Below are positions 6,832 to 7,482 of a DNA stretch of 7,482 bases, piece after piece. The notes beneath the pieces are model-generated. The model saw nothing but the letters and a program-made list of their open reading frames with translations. It ran no database searches and was not told the DNA's origin. Made by a program: the position numbers and the translations under genes. Numbering within the stretch: the stretch's first letter is position 1; every line of letters starts with the position of its first letter. The stretch comes from Gammaproteobacteria bacterium (GTDB lineage Bacteria > Pseudomonadota > Gammaproteobacteria > Chromatiales > Chromatiaceae): the NCBI GenBank assembly GCA_015767355.1, contig JADWMH010000101.1:1-7482 (forward strand), in the 5' to 3' direction.

Positions 6832-6869
6832 AAAAATAATCTCTTTGACTGAGACAGAGAGGAGGCGCA

Positions 6870-7482
6870 ATGAATTTTACTGTTTACCGTTACAATCCGG
6901 AAACTGATCACGAACCCCGCATGCAGGATTTCGAGATCGCCGTGGAGCGTGGCATGATGCTGCGTGATGCGCTGATTGCGATCCAGGATGAGGATGAATC
7001 CTTTGCTTTCCGCCACTCCTGCGGCGAAGGTGTGTGCGGATCGGACGGAGTCAATGTCAATGGCAGCAACAAACTGGCGTGCATCACTCCGCTCTCCGAA
7101 CTCAAGGAGCCGGTGGTGGTGCGCCCCTTTCCGGGCCGCCCGGTCATTCGTGATCTGGTGGTGGACATGAGCCAGTTCTACAAGCAGTACAAAAAAGTTG
7201 ATCCATGGCTGGTTCGCAAGGAACCCATGCCCGAGCAGGAGATACTGCAATCACCTCAGGAACGGGACAAACTGGATGGTCTGGTCGAATGTATCATGTG
7301 CGGCTGCTGCACCACTGCCTGTCCATCCTTCTGGTGGAATCCGGAAAAGTTTTATGGTCCGCAGGCGCTGCTCACAGCCGCCCGTTTTATTGCCGACAGT
7401 CGCGACCAGGCGACCGCGCAGCGTATGGATGCACTGGATGATCCATTCAAGTTGTTTCGCTGCCACACCATCATGAACTGTG
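6870..7482 (+). CDS. sdhB: Succinate dehydrogenase iron-sulfur subunit SdhB (partial)
   Basis: The first 204 residues of the iron-sulfur subunit that passes electrons from SdhA's FAD to quinone; the E. coli protein has 238, so about 35 residues are cut off. The N-terminal ferredoxin domain holds the [2Fe-2S] ligands Cys51, Cys56, Asp59 and Cys71 (SCGEGVCGSDG...LAC). Asp in the third place is the same as E. coli Asp63, unlike the Cys of mitochondrial enzymes. The second domain has CIMCGCCTTACPSFWWNP (141-158): Cys141, Cys144 and Cys147 serve the [4Fe-4S] cluster, while Cys151, Cys198 and Cys204 serve the [3Fe-4S] cluster. The last [4Fe-4S] Cys lies beyond the window. Trp154 and Trp155 are the conserved pair near the quinone site. 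The start has a strong GAGAGGAGG four bases upstream. That strong ribosome site gives sdhB independent translation despite its 159-base separation from sdhA. Confidence 0.97.
   Translation, partial: MNFTVYRYNPETDHEPRMQDFEIAVERGMMLRDALIAIQDEDESFAFRHSCGEGVCGSDGVNVNGSNKLACITPLSELKEPVVVRPFPGRPVIRDLVVDMSQFYKQYKKVDPWLVRKEPMPEQEILQSPQERDKLDGLVECIMCGCCTTACPSFWWNPEKFYGPQALLTAARFIADSRDQATAQRMDALDDPFKLFRCHTIMNC

Noticed and set aside
6753..7250. 165-codon minus-strand frame opposite the start of sdhB
   Set aside because: sdhB is unmistakable on the plus strand, and this frame also crosses the inverted repeat.

Overview
This is a chromosomal window from a moderately GC-rich, probably gammaproteobacterial organism. 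The sdhC-sdhD-sdhA-sdhB order, the Asp ligand in the SdhB [2Fe-2S] motif and the close alignment of SdhA active-site positions with E. coli numbering all point that way. The species cannot be named from the sequence. No phage, IS transposase, CRISPR, tRNA or rRNA is visible.

Left edge (1-487, minus strand): the N-terminal third of an AAA_14/DUF4143-type ATPase, cut by the window edge. It is visibly more AT-rich than the rest (53 G/C of 120 bases in 241-360, against 71 of 120 in 5581-5700 of sdhA), so it is the most accessory-looking gene here.

Minus-strand block (649-4054): a three-gene TRAP transporter operon, transcribed right to left. It holds a TAXI-type periplasmic binding protein (4054-3086), a fused DctQ-DctM permease (2915-1188) and a UspA-family ATP-binding protein (1170-649) that starts 17 bases after the permease stop. 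The binding protein captures a small solute in the periplasm, the permease imports it using an ion gradient, and the Usp protein is a likely cytoplasmic modulator, as TeaD is for TeaABC. A 77-bp palindromic element lies between the first two genes.

Plus-strand block (4205 to the end): sdhC, sdhD, sdhA and the first 204 codons of sdhB, encoding succinate:quinone oxidoreductase (complex II). sdhC and sdhD overlap by one base and sdhA follows 32 bases later, but sdhB is separated from sdhA by 159 bases holding a 62-bp inverted repeat of a different family from the first.

The two operons diverge from one 150-base region (4055-4204) that must carry both promoters. I see no clearly new system. The parts most worth a second look are the two unrelated palindromic repeats, each inside an operon, and the pairing of an uncharacterised TAXI transporter with complex II.
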